A DNA stretch of 64,000 nucleotides from Schlegelella_A sp963778525 (GTDB taxonomy: Bacteria; Pseudomonadota; Gammaproteobacteria; Burkholderiales; Burkholderiaceae_C), in the NCBI GenBank assembly GCA_963778525.1, contig CAVZUJ010000002.1:186001-250000 (forward strand), written 5' to 3'. The translations under genes and the position numbers were made by a program. Shown here piece after piece: positions 45,660 through 56,296 of the stretch; position 1 is the first letter of the stretch; each line of letters opens with the position of its first letter. The notes beneath the pieces were generated by a model. It made no database searches, was not told the origin of the DNA, and saw only the letters and a program-made list of their open reading frames with translations.

Positions 45660-46799
45660 TCAAGCGGCCTGCAGGCGCGCCGGCGACAGCATCGCCGCGT
45701 CGAGCCCGAAGCGCGCGATCGACGCCGGCAGCGCTTCGCCGGCGGCCAGCGCGGCACAGGCCTGGCCCATCGCCGCCGAAGTCTGGATGCCGTAGCCGCC
45801 TTGCGCGGCGACCCAGAAGAAGCCGGGCAGCTCGGGGTCGAAGCCGCCGACCAGGCCGCCGTCGGCGACGAAGCTGCGCAGGCCGGCCCAGCTGCGCACG
45901 AGGCGCGCGATCTTCAGCGTCGTCATCGCTTCGATGCGGTCGATGCCGAGCGCGATGTCGAGCTCTTCGGGCTGCACGTCCTGCGGTTCGACCGGATCGG
46001 CATTGGCGGGCGAGCCGAGGAGGAGGCCGGCGTCGGGCTTGACGTACCAGCTCTCGTCGGCGCCGACGAACGCAGGCCAGCGCCCGACCGCCTCGCCGAC
46101 CGGCGGCGTGAACACGAAGGCCGTGCGGCGCTTGGGCACCAGGCCGATGGTGCGGGCGCCGGCGAGGCGGGCGATCGCGTCGCACCAGGCGCCGGCGGCG
46201 TTGACCAGCACCGGCGCCTGCCAGCGCCCGCTCGCCGTCTCGGCCTGCCAGACGCCGTCGCGCCGCACCAGTCCGCGCACCTCGGCGTTGCAGACGACGC
46301 GGCCGCCATGTCGGCGCACGCTGCGCAGATAGCCCTGGTGCAAGGCGTGCACGTCGATGTGGGGGGCGTCGGGCTCGTACACGCCGCCGACGATCACGCC
46401 CGGCCGCAGCACCGGCACCAGCTCGCGCGCCTGCGCCGCATCGAGCCGCTGTGCCTGCGTCGTGACCGAGCGCGTGATGTCCCATTGCGCATCGAGCAGC
46501 GCCTGCTGCTCCTCGGTGCCGACCACCAGCGCGCCGCACGGCGACAGGAGAGGTAGCTCGGCAAAACCGTCGGGCGGCTGCTCGAGAAAAGCGCGGCTGG
46601 CCAGGGTCAGGGCGCGAACCTGGGGCGGCCCGTAGCTCTCCATGAAAAGCGCCGCGGAGCGACCCGTGGTGTGGTAGCCCGGCTGCGATTCGCGCTCGAG
46701 CAAGACGACGCTGCCGCGCGTGGCCAGCCAGGCGCCGACCGACGCCGCGGCGATGCCGGCGCCGATCACGAGGAAATCAGCGCTGGATTCGTTCGGCAT
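45660..46799 (-). CDS. FAD-dependent amine/D-amino-acid oxidase family protein
   Basis: 379 residues, DAO fold: FLVIGAGIAAASVGAWLATRG (FAD), SQPGYHTTGRSAALF, VVCNAEVRGLVR, VLVNAAGAWCDAIARLAG and the C-terminal FFWVAAQGGYGIQTSAAMGQ. Resembles glycine/D-amino-acid or D-arginine dehydrogenases. Complete. Convergent with the TRAP genes, with 105 bp between. Confidence 0.9.
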   Translation of the reverse strand: MPNESSADFLVIGAGIAAASVGAWLATRGSVVLLERESQPGYHTTGRSAALFMESYGPPQVRALTLASRAFLEQPPDGFAELPLLSPCGALVVGTEEQQALLDAQWDITRSVTTQAQRLDAAQARELVPVLRPGVIVGGVYEPDAPHIDVHALHQGYLRSVRRHGGRVVCNAEVRGLVRRDGVWQAETASGRWQAPVLVNAAGAWCDAIARLAGARTIGLVPKRRTAFVFTPPVGEAVGRWPAFVGADESWYVKPDAGLLLGSPANADPVEPQDVQPEELDIALGIDRIEAMTTLKIARLVRSWAGLRSFVADGGLVGGFDPELPGFFWVAAQGGYGIQTSAAMGQACAALAAGEALPASIARFGLDAAMLSPARLQAA

Positions 46800-46845
46800 C
46801 GACGCATTTTCGCGCAGCGATCGCCACGCGTTCGGCCCCGCGCAC

Positions 46846-47640
46846 CTAGGGCTTGCGCAACAGGCCGGCGAGCGCATCGACGACCTCGGGCGCCCGGAAC
46901 GCGCCATCGTGCGACGCGCCCGGGACTTCCTGGAAGCGCGCATCGATGCCGCGGGCCCGCAAGGCCTCGACGTAGGCCTGCGCCAGGCGCATCGAGGTGT
47001 TCGTATCGGCGCTGCCCGTGAGCGCGATCACATGCGCCGAGGGCGCGACCTTGTCGACCCAGCGGATCGGGCTTTCGCTGCGGTTCCAGCCGTCTTTTCG
47101 GCCGGCCCGCCAGGCCGCGATATCGCACGGACAGGACACCAGCACGGCGGCATCGATGAGCTGGGGCTTCATGCCGAGCAGGATCGCCGTGGTGGCGGCG
47201 CCGCCCGAATGGCCGACGACGATCACCGACGCCGGCTTGTACTTCGCGCGCAGCCGCTCGATCGCGCCGCCGACGGCGCCGACGTTGGCCGTGGTGTAGT
47301 GATCGAAGCGCCGGCCATCGCCCGTCGACGATTCGCCGCTGCCGTCGGGATAGCCCGGCCGCACCAGGGCGACGGAGAGCACGCTCTCGGCGGCAAAGGT
47401 CTCGGCCGCCTTCTTCGCGATGGCGAAGTGATAGGTGGCCGGGCCGCCGGACGAGACGTCGCCGTGCAGCCAGACGATCATCGTCTTCGGCTCGCTCGTG
47501 CCGAAGCGCCGCATCAGCAGGCACTGCGAGTCGCCGGTGACGTGGGTCTCGAAGTCCTCGGCAGGACATGGTTCGGCGCGAGCCGCGCCGAGGCTGGCGG
47601 CGAGCAGCAGGCCAGCGATGAAGGAACGGCTGTCGGTCAT
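46846..47640 (-). CDS. Exported alpha/beta hydrolase
   Basis: 264 residues. Signal peptide SFIAGLLLAASLGAARAE. Core: MIVWLHGDVSSGG, VIVVGHSGGAATTAIL (nucleophile Ser), ALTGSADTNTS (Asp region), VPGASHDGAF (His). Predicted esterase or peptidase-like hydrolase of the periplasm. Complete. Confidence 0.88.
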   Translation of the reverse strand: MTDSRSFIAGLLLAASLGAARAEPCPAEDFETHVTGDSQCLLMRRFGTSEPKTMIVWLHGDVSSGGPATYHFAIAKKAAETFAAESVLSVALVRPGYPDGSGESSTGDGRRFDHYTTANVGAVGGAIERLRAKYKPASVIVVGHSGGAATTAILLGMKPQLIDAAVLVSCPCDIAAWRAGRKDGWNRSESPIRWVDKVAPSAHVIALTGSADTNTSMRLAQAYVEALRARGIDARFQEVPGASHDGAFRAPEVVDALAGLLRKP

Positions 47641-47760
47641 GTTGACTGAGCCCGCAAAGCGCCGATCTTAGGGGTGCGGGACGTCGGTGCACAGCGAGGC
47701 CGCAGACTATGATCCGGTCGCCGAATCATCGGCCGCCAACCCGGTCGCCCAGGAGATGAC

Positions 47761-48285
47761 GTGAGCAGCGTTCCCGAGTCGGATTCGAGCTTCAGCGCTG
47801 CCGATCTCGACGCCATCGTGTCTGCACTCGCGGCTGTCGATGCCCGCGCCGCGGTCCTGCGTGCCACGGAGCTCATCGCCTCCCGGCGCATGGGCGCCAT
47901 CCTGTTCAGCGCCTCCATCTGCCATCTCGAATCGATGGAGGTGCAGCGCGTGTATTCGTCGCGCCCTGGCGCCTATGCCGTCGGCGCCCGCACCGACAAG
48001 CGCCAGACCAGTTGGGGCCAGCAGGTGCTGATCGAGCGACGTGTCTTCGTCGGCGAAGGGCCGCTCGAGATGGCGGCCGCCTTCGACGACAAGGAGGGAA
48101 TGGCCAACGCCGGTGTGCGCTCCATCATCAACGTGCCCATCGTCGTGCGCGACCAGTGCCTGGGCGTGCTGAACTTCGGGCGCGGCGTGGAGCGGGTGAG
48201 CCCGGCGCATGTCGCCATCGCCCGCCTGCTCGGCATCGCCTGCAGCGCGGCTTTCGTTTCGGAGCCGGCCGCGCCGCCGCCTTGA
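47761..48285 (+). CDS. GAF-domain protein
   Basis: 174 residues from a GTG start. Single GAF domain (about residues 25-165): CHLESMEVQRVYSSRPGAY, WGQQVLIERRVFVGEGPLEM, GVRSIINVPIVVRDQCLGVLNFG. No output domain. It likely binds a small ligand and acts as a sensor or partner protein. Complete. Confidence 0.85.
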   Translation: MSSVPESDSSFSAADLDAIVSALAAVDARAAVLRATELIASRRMGAILFSASICHLESMEVQRVYSSRPGAYAVGARTDKRQTSWGQQVLIERRVFVGEGPLEMAAAFDDKEGMANAGVRSIINVPIVVRDQCLGVLNFGRGVERVSPAHVAIARLLGIACSAAFVSEPAAPPP

Positions 48286-48315
48286 GTCCCTCGTCGCGGG
48301 CGCCGCGAACGGCGG

Positions 48316-49044
48316 CTACTGCGGCAGATACTTCGCCAGCTCGCGCTCCAGCCCTTTCGGATCCTTCACGATCGCGGCGTTGACCCAGGCCGGCATCTCG
48401 CCGACATAGACCTCCTCGTCGCCGTTCGCGAGCGCCGCGAGCACCGCCGCGGCCACTTCGGCCGGCGCCGACTTCGGGCCCTGGAAGTCGCGGCTCATGT
48501 CGGTATCGATCGCGCCGGTCATGACCGCCAGCACGTGCGTGCCTTGCGCCGCCAGCTCCGCACGCACCCCTTCGGTCATGCGCAGGCCCGCGGCCTTCGA
48601 GGCACAGAGCGAGCCCATCGCCGGCAAGGCGACCTTGGCCAGGATCGAAAGCACGTTGACGATCGCGCCCTGGCCGAGCCTGGGCGCGAAGGCCCGGCAC
48701 ATCGCCAGCGTGCCGAGGTAGTTGGTGGCGATCTCGGCGGCGGCGTGGTCGATGGTCGGCGCGGCGATGAGGCCCTGGCCGCGATTGATGCCGGCGTTGT
48801 TGACGAGCAGGTTGACGTCGGCGCAGCGCTGGGCGGCGGCCTGGATCTGGTCGGCTTTCAGGATGTCGAGCGGCACGGCGACGACGCGGCCCGGGTGCGC
48901 CGCCACCAGGTCCTGCACAGCTGCGGGATCACGCGCGCCGGCGTAGACCTTGCGCGCGCCGGCGTTCAGCAGCTGCGTCACGAGCTCGCGCCCGAGGCCG
49001 CGATTGGCGCCTGTGACCAGGGCGGTGGCGTTCTTCAGATCCAT
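48316..49044 (-). CDS. SDR-family short-chain dehydrogenase
   Basis: 242 residues: cofactor motif ALVTGANRGLGRELV, NNAG in LLVNNAGINRG, Ser in NVLSILAKVALPAMGSL, and an active-site SLCASKAAG in which Cys stands at the position of the usual Tyr of YxxxK. ATG at 49044 has AAGGAG 7 bases upstream. The reading frame is open upstream into the ABC ATPase gene, with no stop between. The missing Tyr makes normal redox activity doubtful. Confidence 0.87.
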   Translation of the reverse strand: MDLKNATALVTGANRGLGRELVTQLLNAGARKVYAGARDPAAVQDLVAAHPGRVVAVPLDILKADQIQAAAQRCADVNLLVNNAGINRGQGLIAAPTIDHAAAEIATNYLGTLAMCRAFAPRLGQGAIVNVLSILAKVALPAMGSLCASKAAGLRMTEGVRAELAAQGTHVLAVMTGAIDTDMSRDFQGPKSAPAEVAAAVLAALANGDEEVYVGEMPAWVNAAIVKDPKGLERELAKYLPQ

Positions 49045-49903
<859 letters not shown>

Positions 49904-49911
<8 letters not shown>

Positions 49912-50833
49912 GCCCGGCTCCGGCGCCGCGATGCGCGGGCCACCAGGCCTCGTCGTAGCGGCGCGCGTCCTGCCAGAGCGTGTCGGTCACCGCGTCGTCG
50001 ATCGGTGTCAGCGCGCCGGCGGGCCGGTCGTAGCGCGGCGTCGCGGCGAAGAGGGCGCGGGTGTAGGGCGATGCTCGGCGCTTCGAGGATGCGCGCGCAC
50101 GTCGCCGTCCTCGACGATGCGCCCGGAATGGATGACGCTGACCCGGTCGCACAGCTTGGCGACGAGGCCGAGGTCGTGGGTGATGAAGAGCACCGCCGCG
50201 CCCTCGTCGCGCTGCAGGGCGCGCAGCAGCCGCAGGACTTCGCGCTGCACCGTCACGTCGAGCGCGGTGGTCGGCTCGTCGGCGACGATGAGCTGCGGCT
50301 TGCAGGCGAAGGCCATGGCGATCAGCACGCGCTGGCGCATGCCGCCGGAGAGCTCGTGCGGATATTGGCGCAGCACCGCGGCCGGGCTCGCGGATCTGCA
50401 CCGCGTCGAGCAGCTCGAAGCTGCGGGCGCCGGCGCCTGCGCGGCTGTCGATGTCCAAGCTGCAGGCGCAGCACGTCGGCGAGCTGCGCTGCCGATGGTG
50501 TGGCCGGGGTTGAGCGCGGTCAGCGGGTCCTGCGGAATGAGCGCGACGTCGCGGCCGAGCATGCACGCGCCGCTCGGCCGGCGTCAGGCGCGAGCCAGTC
50601 GAGGCCGAGAAAGCGAACGCTGCCGGCCACGACCTCGAGGCCCGGCGGCGTGATGCCGAGGACGGTGCGGCCGACCATGCTCTTGCCGGCGCCCGATTCG
50701 CCGACCAGCGCGTGCACCTCGCCGGCGGCGATCTGCAGGTCGATGCCGCGCAGGATCAGCGTCGCTCGCGCCGGCGGCGCGGCCGCAGCGCCACGTGCAG
50801 GCCACGGACTTCGAGGCAGGGGTCCTTGCTCAT
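49904..50833 (-). CDS. Oligopeptide-type ABC transporter ATP-binding protein (OppD/DppD-like), frameshifted
   Basis: About 310 residues. MSKDPCLEVRGLHVAL; Walker A ALVGESGAGKSMVGRTVLGI; VALIPQDPLTALNPGHTIG; signature LSGGMRQRVLIAMAFA; Walker B LIVADEPTTALDVTVQ; FITHDLGLVAKLCDRV; tail SPYTRALFAATPRYDRPAGAL. Four or more shifts. It overlaps oppF-like by 8 bp and oppC-like by 4 bp. Confidence 0.87.
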
Positions 50834-51686
50834 CGGCGCAACAGCGGGTCGAAGCGATTCGCGCAGGCCGTCGCCGAGCGCGTTGCAGGCGAGCACGGTG
50901 ATGGCGATCGCGGCGATCGGCAGGCCGAGCAGCCACGGCGTCTGGTTGACATAGAGGCGGCCTTCCTGCGACCAGGCCGCCCCAGGTCGGCATGTCGCTC
51001 GAGACCGAGAGGCCGACGAAGGACAGGATCGCCTCGACCACCACCGCGATGCCCATCTCGAGCGCTGAGCAAGCGCGAGCAGGAGCGGCAGCGACGTTGG
51101 GCAGGATCTCGCGCCAGAGCATGCGCCGTGCGCGATTGCCCGAGCGATGCGCGCCGACGGTGACGTAGTCGCAGGCGCGCTGCACCATGCACCTCGGCCG
51201 CGCACGACGCGGCAAAAGCGCGTCCAGTCGATGATCACGATGGCAAGCGATCACCGACTTCAGCCCGGTGCCGATGACGGCGACCAGCACGATCGAGAGC
51301 AGCACCGGCGGGAACGACATCCAGATGTCGACCAGGCGCGACACCAGCGTGTCGATCCAGCCGCCGAAGAAAGCCGGCCAACAGGCCGAGCAGCGGTGCC
51401 GACGAGCGCCGCCAGCGTCGCGCCGCACGAAGGCGACGATCATCGCCGGCGCGGGCGCCGTAGATCAGGCGCGACAGGATGTCGCGGCCGAGGCTGTCGG
51501 TGCCGAACCAGTAACGCGGATCGCCGCCGGCCGCCAGGCCGGCGGCAGGCTGGCGGCGAGCAGGTCCTGCTCGAGCGGATCGTGCGGCGCGAGCCACGGG
51601 CGCGAAGAGCGGCGCACGAGCAGCACCACGCCGAGCGATCGCCGGCGCCGATCCACGACGCGCTTGTGCAGGTGCGGCAGCGTCAT
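50830..51686 (-). CDS. Oligopeptide-type ABC transporter permease (OppC/DppC-like), frameshifted
   Basis: About 285 residues. Pieces: WLAPHDPLEQDLLAASLPPAW, YWFGTDSLGRDILSRLIYGAR (hallmark of DppC), LVDIWMSFPPVLLSIVLVAVIGTGL, LWREILPNVAAAP and GIAVVVEAILSFVGLSVSSDMPTWG. Six or so breaks. ATG 51686 overlaps the oppB stop. Confidence 0.85.
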
Positions 51687-52699
51687 AGTGCCGCAGCTTC
51701 GGGTTGAGGCGCACGTTGAGGATGTCGACGCCAGGAGGTTGACGGCGATGAAGATGCACCGCGAAGGTCAGGATCGATGCCCTGGATCAGCGGCAGGTCG
51801 CGATTGATCACCGCGTCGATCGCCATGTTGCCGAGGCCGGGCAGGCCGAACAGCTTCTCGACCAGCACCGTGCCGCCGATCAGGAAGGTGAATTGCACGC
51901 CGGTCAGGGTCAGCGTCGGCACCGAGCGCGTTGCGCAGGGCCTCGCGCCAGAGGACCTGCCAGGGGCTGAAGCCCTTCGACGCTGCGCCATCAGGATGTA
52001 GTCCTGCGCCAGCGCCTCGAGCGAGCGAGGCCTTCAGCACGCGCGCGATCATCGCCGCCAGCGGCAGGGCTGAGCGAGAGCGCCGGCCAGAACGAGGTGA
52101 TACGAGGGCCGAGCGCGAAGATGTCGAAGCGGCCGCGCAGCAGGCTTTCGACAAGCACGAAGCCTGACTGTCGGCTCGAAGCTGAGGCTGCGGCGTCGAT
52201 GCAGGCCGAAGGTCGGCAGGACGCGGCCACAGCACGCCGAGAAACAGGATGCCGCCGAGGCCCCAGAGGAAATCGGGAATGGCGAGCGACGAAGCCGGTG
52301 ACGACGTCGATGCCGCGCTCGAGCGCGCGGCCGCGCCACGAGGTGGCGACGAGGGCCGCGCCGCCGCCGAGCACGACGGCGAGCACGAGGGCGAAGGCCG
52401 AGAGCTCGAGCGTCAGCCGGCAGGTGCACGCGGACGAGGTCGAGCACGTTCTGCTTGAGCGTGATCGAGCGCGCCGAAGTCGCCGACTGCACGCCTGCTG
52501 CAGGTACACGCCGAACTGCGCCGGCAGGCTGCGGTCGAAGCCGTAGAAGGCGCGCAGGGCCTTGATGTCGTCGGGCGTCGCGCCGGGGCCGATCATCATC
52601 GCGATCGGATCGCCCGGCGCCACGCGCAGCAGCACGAACACCACCACCAGCACGCCGAACAAGCGTCGGCAGAGCCCACAGCAGGCGCCTCAGCTGCAT
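51683..52699 (-). CDS. Oligopeptide-type ABC transporter permease (OppB/DppB-like), frameshifted
   Basis: About 338 residues. MQLRRLLWALPTL; VLVVVFVLLRVAPGDPIAMMIGPGATPDDIKALRAFYGFDRSL (classic N-terminus); LTLELSAFALVLAVVLGGGAAL; TLTGVQFTFLIGGTVLVEKLFGLPGLGNMAIDAVINRDLPLIQG. Six or more breaks. Confidence 0.85.
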
Positions 52700-52737
52700 G
52701 GGCCCAGGCCACCGGCGCGTCTTCGGTCGGCGCTGAA

Positions 52738-54298
52738 TCAGGCCTTGGCTTTGCCGACCGACTGCGCCAGCAGGTAGCCGGCCATATGCGGCTTCACCGC
52801 CAGGCTCTTCTTGAACACGATCGTCTGCACCTGCTGGTAGAGCGGCAGCACGAGCGCGTTGTCGGCGATGTAGCGGTCGACCGTCTTCCAGCCGGCGATG
52901 CGCTTGGCTTCGTCCTTCTCGCCCCAGAGCGGCCCGATCATGGCGTCGAGCTCCTTCGACTTCCAGCCCGAGTGCGGACTCGGCCCGAACATCGCGAAGC
53001 CGGTCGGATTCGTTCGGGTCGCCGATCGCGTCGCCCCAGTTGTAGAAGGCCATCGGCGCCAGCTTGTGGCTCAGGCGCAGCTCGAAGTGCTTGGCGATCT
53101 CGTAGACCTCGATCTCGGCCTCGATGCCCACCTTGCGCCACATGCCGACGATCGCCTGCACCGTCTCGTAGTCCTTCGGCATGTAGCCGCGCGTGGTCTG
53201 GATCGTGAACTTCACCGGCTTGGCGACGCTGTAGCCCGACTTGGCGAGCAGCTGCCTTGGCCAGCGCTGGGTCGTACTTGACCTTGATGCTCGGATCGTA
53301 GGCGGGGTATTGCGGCGTCTGCAGGGTGTCGATGACGATGCCGTAGCCGCGCAGCAGGTTCTTCACGATCGCCTGCTTGTCGACCGCATGGACGCAGGCC
53401 TGGCGCACGTTGTCGTCGAGCATCGGCGCGACGTTGGTGATGAAGAGCATCGCGATGTCGGTGATGGGCGAGCTCACGCCGGAAAGCGCCGGAGCTTCTT
53501 CAGCCGGTCGTACTCCTCGAAGGGCAGGCCGAGCGTGATGTCGCACTTGCCGGTCTCGATCTGGGCGACGCGCGCGCTCGGGTCGGTGACGAAGTTGATC
53601 GTCACGCTCTTGAACGCCGGCTTGGCCCCCCAGTACTTGTCGAAGGCCTTGAGCTTGACGAACGAGCCTTGCGACGAACTCCTCGATCATGTACGGGCCG
53701 CAACCGATCGGTGCCTTCTCGAAGCCGGCCGCGCCGACCTTCTCGTAGTAGGCCTGCGGGATCATGAAGCCGGTGAGGAAGGCCATCCACTTGAAGTAGT
53801 CGGCAACATATTGCTTGACGTCGGCGGTGATCTTGTTGCCCTGGATCTGGAAGTTGTCGACGCTCGCCCAGATGATGCCGGCCGACCGGATTGCCGGCCT
53901 TGGGGTCGCCGGCGCGCTTCAGGTTCCAGACCACGTCGGCCGGCGGTGAGCGGCGTGCCGTCGTGCCAGAGCACGCCCGGGCGCAGCTCCATCTCGATCT
54001 TCGTCTTGTCGGCGTTCCAGCCCCACTTGGTGATCAGGCCGGGCTTGAACGAGAGGTCGGGCGCCTGCTCGATGTACTGGTCGAACACCGCCTTCCAGAT
54101 GCCCTGGATCGACGGGTTCACCGCCGACGGGCCGGTGGTCGGGTCCCAGCTCGGCAGGCCGACGTTGTAGGCGATGGTGAGCGTGTCGATCTGCTGCGCT
54201 TCGGCCGAGCTGGCGAGCCAGAGGCCGGCGAGCGGGCCGAGGGCGAGCGCGGTGGAACCTCCGGCCTTCAGGACATGGCGGCGATTGAATTCGGACAT
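52738..54298 (-). CDS. ABC transporter substrate-binding protein, peptide/nickel family 5, frameshifted
   Basis: About 520 residues. The N-terminus has a twin-arginine motif (NRRHVLKAGG) before a hydrophobic stretch and AEA cleavage site, so it is Tat-exported. SBP_bac_5 pieces: NVGLPSWDPTTGPSAV, KWGWNADKTKIEMELRPGVLWHDGTPLTA, GCGPYMIEEF, LFITNVAPMLDDNVRQACVHAVDKQAIVKNLLRGYG and AGWKTVDRYIADNALVLPLYQQ. Start ATG 54298 has AGAGGAG 5 bases upstream. Several shifts. First gene of the transporter. Confidence 0.88.
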
Positions 54299-54346
54299 GG
54301 ACACTCCTCTGCGATGAAGGGAAGAACGGAAAACGTCGAAGGACGA

Positions 54347-54895
54347 CTACTGCGCGGGCGCCTTCGGCGACCACAGCACCGGTCCGCCGGCTGCCTCGTA
54401 GGCCATGCCGCGCGGATAACTGATGAGCTCGAGCTGCAAGCCCCAGGGAGCCAGAAAATAGTTGATGGTCTGCCCGGCGGCGGGCCCTTCGGTGACGGGC
54501 AGCGGTCCGGCCATCACCTTGACGCCGCGCTCCTTGAGGTAGGCCACGGCGGCGGCGATGTCGTCGACATAGAACGCGATGTGGTGGCCGCCGATGTCGC
54601 TGTTCTTCGGGATCTCGCGGCGCTGGTCGGGCGCGCTGTACTGGAACAGCTCGATGTTCGAGCCCACGCCGCAGCGCAGGAGGGCGATCTGCTCGACGAC
54701 GGCGCGCGGGTGCACGTTCAGGGTGTCGGCGATGAAGTTGCCGGTGTCGTCGCGAAAGGGGCCGAAGGTGGTGGCCAGCTCGCAGCCGATCACGTCGACG
54801 AAGAAGCGGATCGCCTCCTGCAGATCGGGCACGGTGATGCCGGTATGGTCCTGGCCGCGCAGGCTCGGGATGCCGCGCTTGTCGCTTCGATTCAT
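54347..54895 (-). CDS. VOC (glyoxalase/bleomycin-resistance fold) protein
   Basis: 182 residues, one VOC domain pair of beta-alpha units: QDHTGITVPDLQEAIRFFVDVIG (His), NIELFQYS (Glu), GGHHIAFYVDDIAAAVAYLKERG (His), LQLELISYP (Glu). Three or four metal ligands are thus kept. It is an isomerase, lyase or dioxygenase of unknown substrate. It follows the transporter operon's promoter region, in the same direction and upstream of it. Confidence 0.88.
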   Translation of the reverse strand: MNRSDKRGIPSLRGQDHTGITVPDLQEAIRFFVDVIGCELATTFGPFRDDTGNFIADTLNVHPRAVVEQIALLRCGVGSNIELFQYSAPDQRREIPKNSDIGGHHIAFYVDDIAAAVAYLKERGVKVMAGPLPVTEGPAAGQTINYFLAPWGLQLELISYPRGMAYEAAGGPVLWSPKAPAQ

Positions 54896-55064
54896 TTCGT
54901 CTCCCTGCGCTTGCATCGTCACCTGGCAAGCGATCCCTGTGCCGGCGTTGGTCACCGGTTTCGTGCGCGCCCGGCATTCCGTGGCTGCGGCAAGCCTGGC
55001 GCGACTCGCAGTATCGTCCGGCTTCGCGTTTCGCGCGCGCCCCCAACCGATTGCGGAGAACCCT

Positions 55065-56295
55065 ATGGCAGGCCAGTACATCGACATGAAAGCCGGCGAC
55101 GGCAGCGGCACCTTCCGCGGCTACATGGCGCTGCCGCGCGCCGGCAAGGGGCCCGGCCTGGTACATCGCACAGGAGATCTTCGGCATCAACAAGACGATG
55201 CGCGACGTCGCCGACTACTACGCCGAAGAGGGCTACGTCGTCCTGGTGCCGGACATCTTCTGGCGCCAGCAGCCGAACGTCGAGCTCGGCTACACCCGAA
55301 GCCGACTGGCAGAAGGCCTTCGGCTTCTTCAAGGGCTTCGACGAAGCCAAGGGCGTCGACGACATCCAGACCGCGATCACCGCGTTGCGGGGTCGGCCCG
55401 AGCTGACCGGCGGCAAGGTCGGCGTGCTCGGTTTCTGCCTGGGCGGCAAGCTGGCCTATCTGGCCGCGACGCGCACCGATGCCGATGTCGCCGTCGGCTA
55501 CTACGGCGTCGGCATCGAGGCCGCGCTCGGCGAAGCGGCGAAGATCAGCAAGCCGCTCCTGCTGCACATCGCCGAGCTCGACCAGTTCTGCCCACCCGAG
55601 GCGCGCGCCAAGATCGTCCAGGCTCTGCAAGGCAATCCGCACGTCAGGCTGCACGTCTATCCCGGCGTCGACCATGCCTTCGCGCGGGTCGGCGGCGACC
55701 ACTTCCACCGGCCGTCGGCGCTGATGGCGCACGAGCGCACGATCGCCACGCTGAAAGGCCGCGATGGGCCCGCGACTACGACCTGTCGGCGCTCTGGGAC
55801 AAGCACTGCGAATACGAGTTCGGCACCCGCAACGTCGACGACACGATGTCGACGATGGTGGCCGAGCCCTACGTGAACCACATCCCGACCATGACCGGCG
55901 GCGTCGGCTACAAGGAGCTGCACCGTTTCTATACGCAACCACTTCGTCAACAGCAATCCGCCCGACACCGCGCTGACGCCGATCTCGCGCACCGTCGGCG
56001 CGACCCAGGTGGTGGACGAGATGCTCTTCAGCTTCACCCACACGACCGAGATTCCGTGGATGCTTCCGGGCGTCAAGCCCACCGGCAAGCGCGTCGAGGT
56101 GCCCTTGCTGGCGGTCATCAAGTTCCGCGGCGACAAGCTGTATCACGAGCACATCTACTGGGACCAGGCGAGCGTGCTGGTGCAGGTCGGCCTGCTCGAT
56201 CCCGAAGCTGGATGCCGGCGGCCGGCGTCGAGACGGCGAAGAAGCTGCTCGACGAGAAGCTGCCGTCGAACGCGCTGATGCCGAACTGGCGTTAG
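55065..56295 (+). CDS. Dienelactone hydrolase fused to NTF2-like (SnoaL) domain, frameshifted
   Basis: About 410 residues if repaired. N-terminal part: GTFRGYMALPRAG, YYAEEGYVVLVPDIFWRQQP, VGVLGFCLGGKLAYLAAT (Cys nucleophile in GFCLGG, as in carboxymethylenebutenolidase), IAELDQFCPPEA and YPGVDHAFARVGG. C-terminal part after a break near 55770: ALWDKHCEYEFGTRNVDDTMSTMV and VDEMLFSFTHTTEIPWMLPG, HEHIYWDQASVLVQVGLL, an NTF2/ester-cyclase-like domain. Four or so shifts. Confidence 0.87.
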
Positions 56296-56296
56296 C

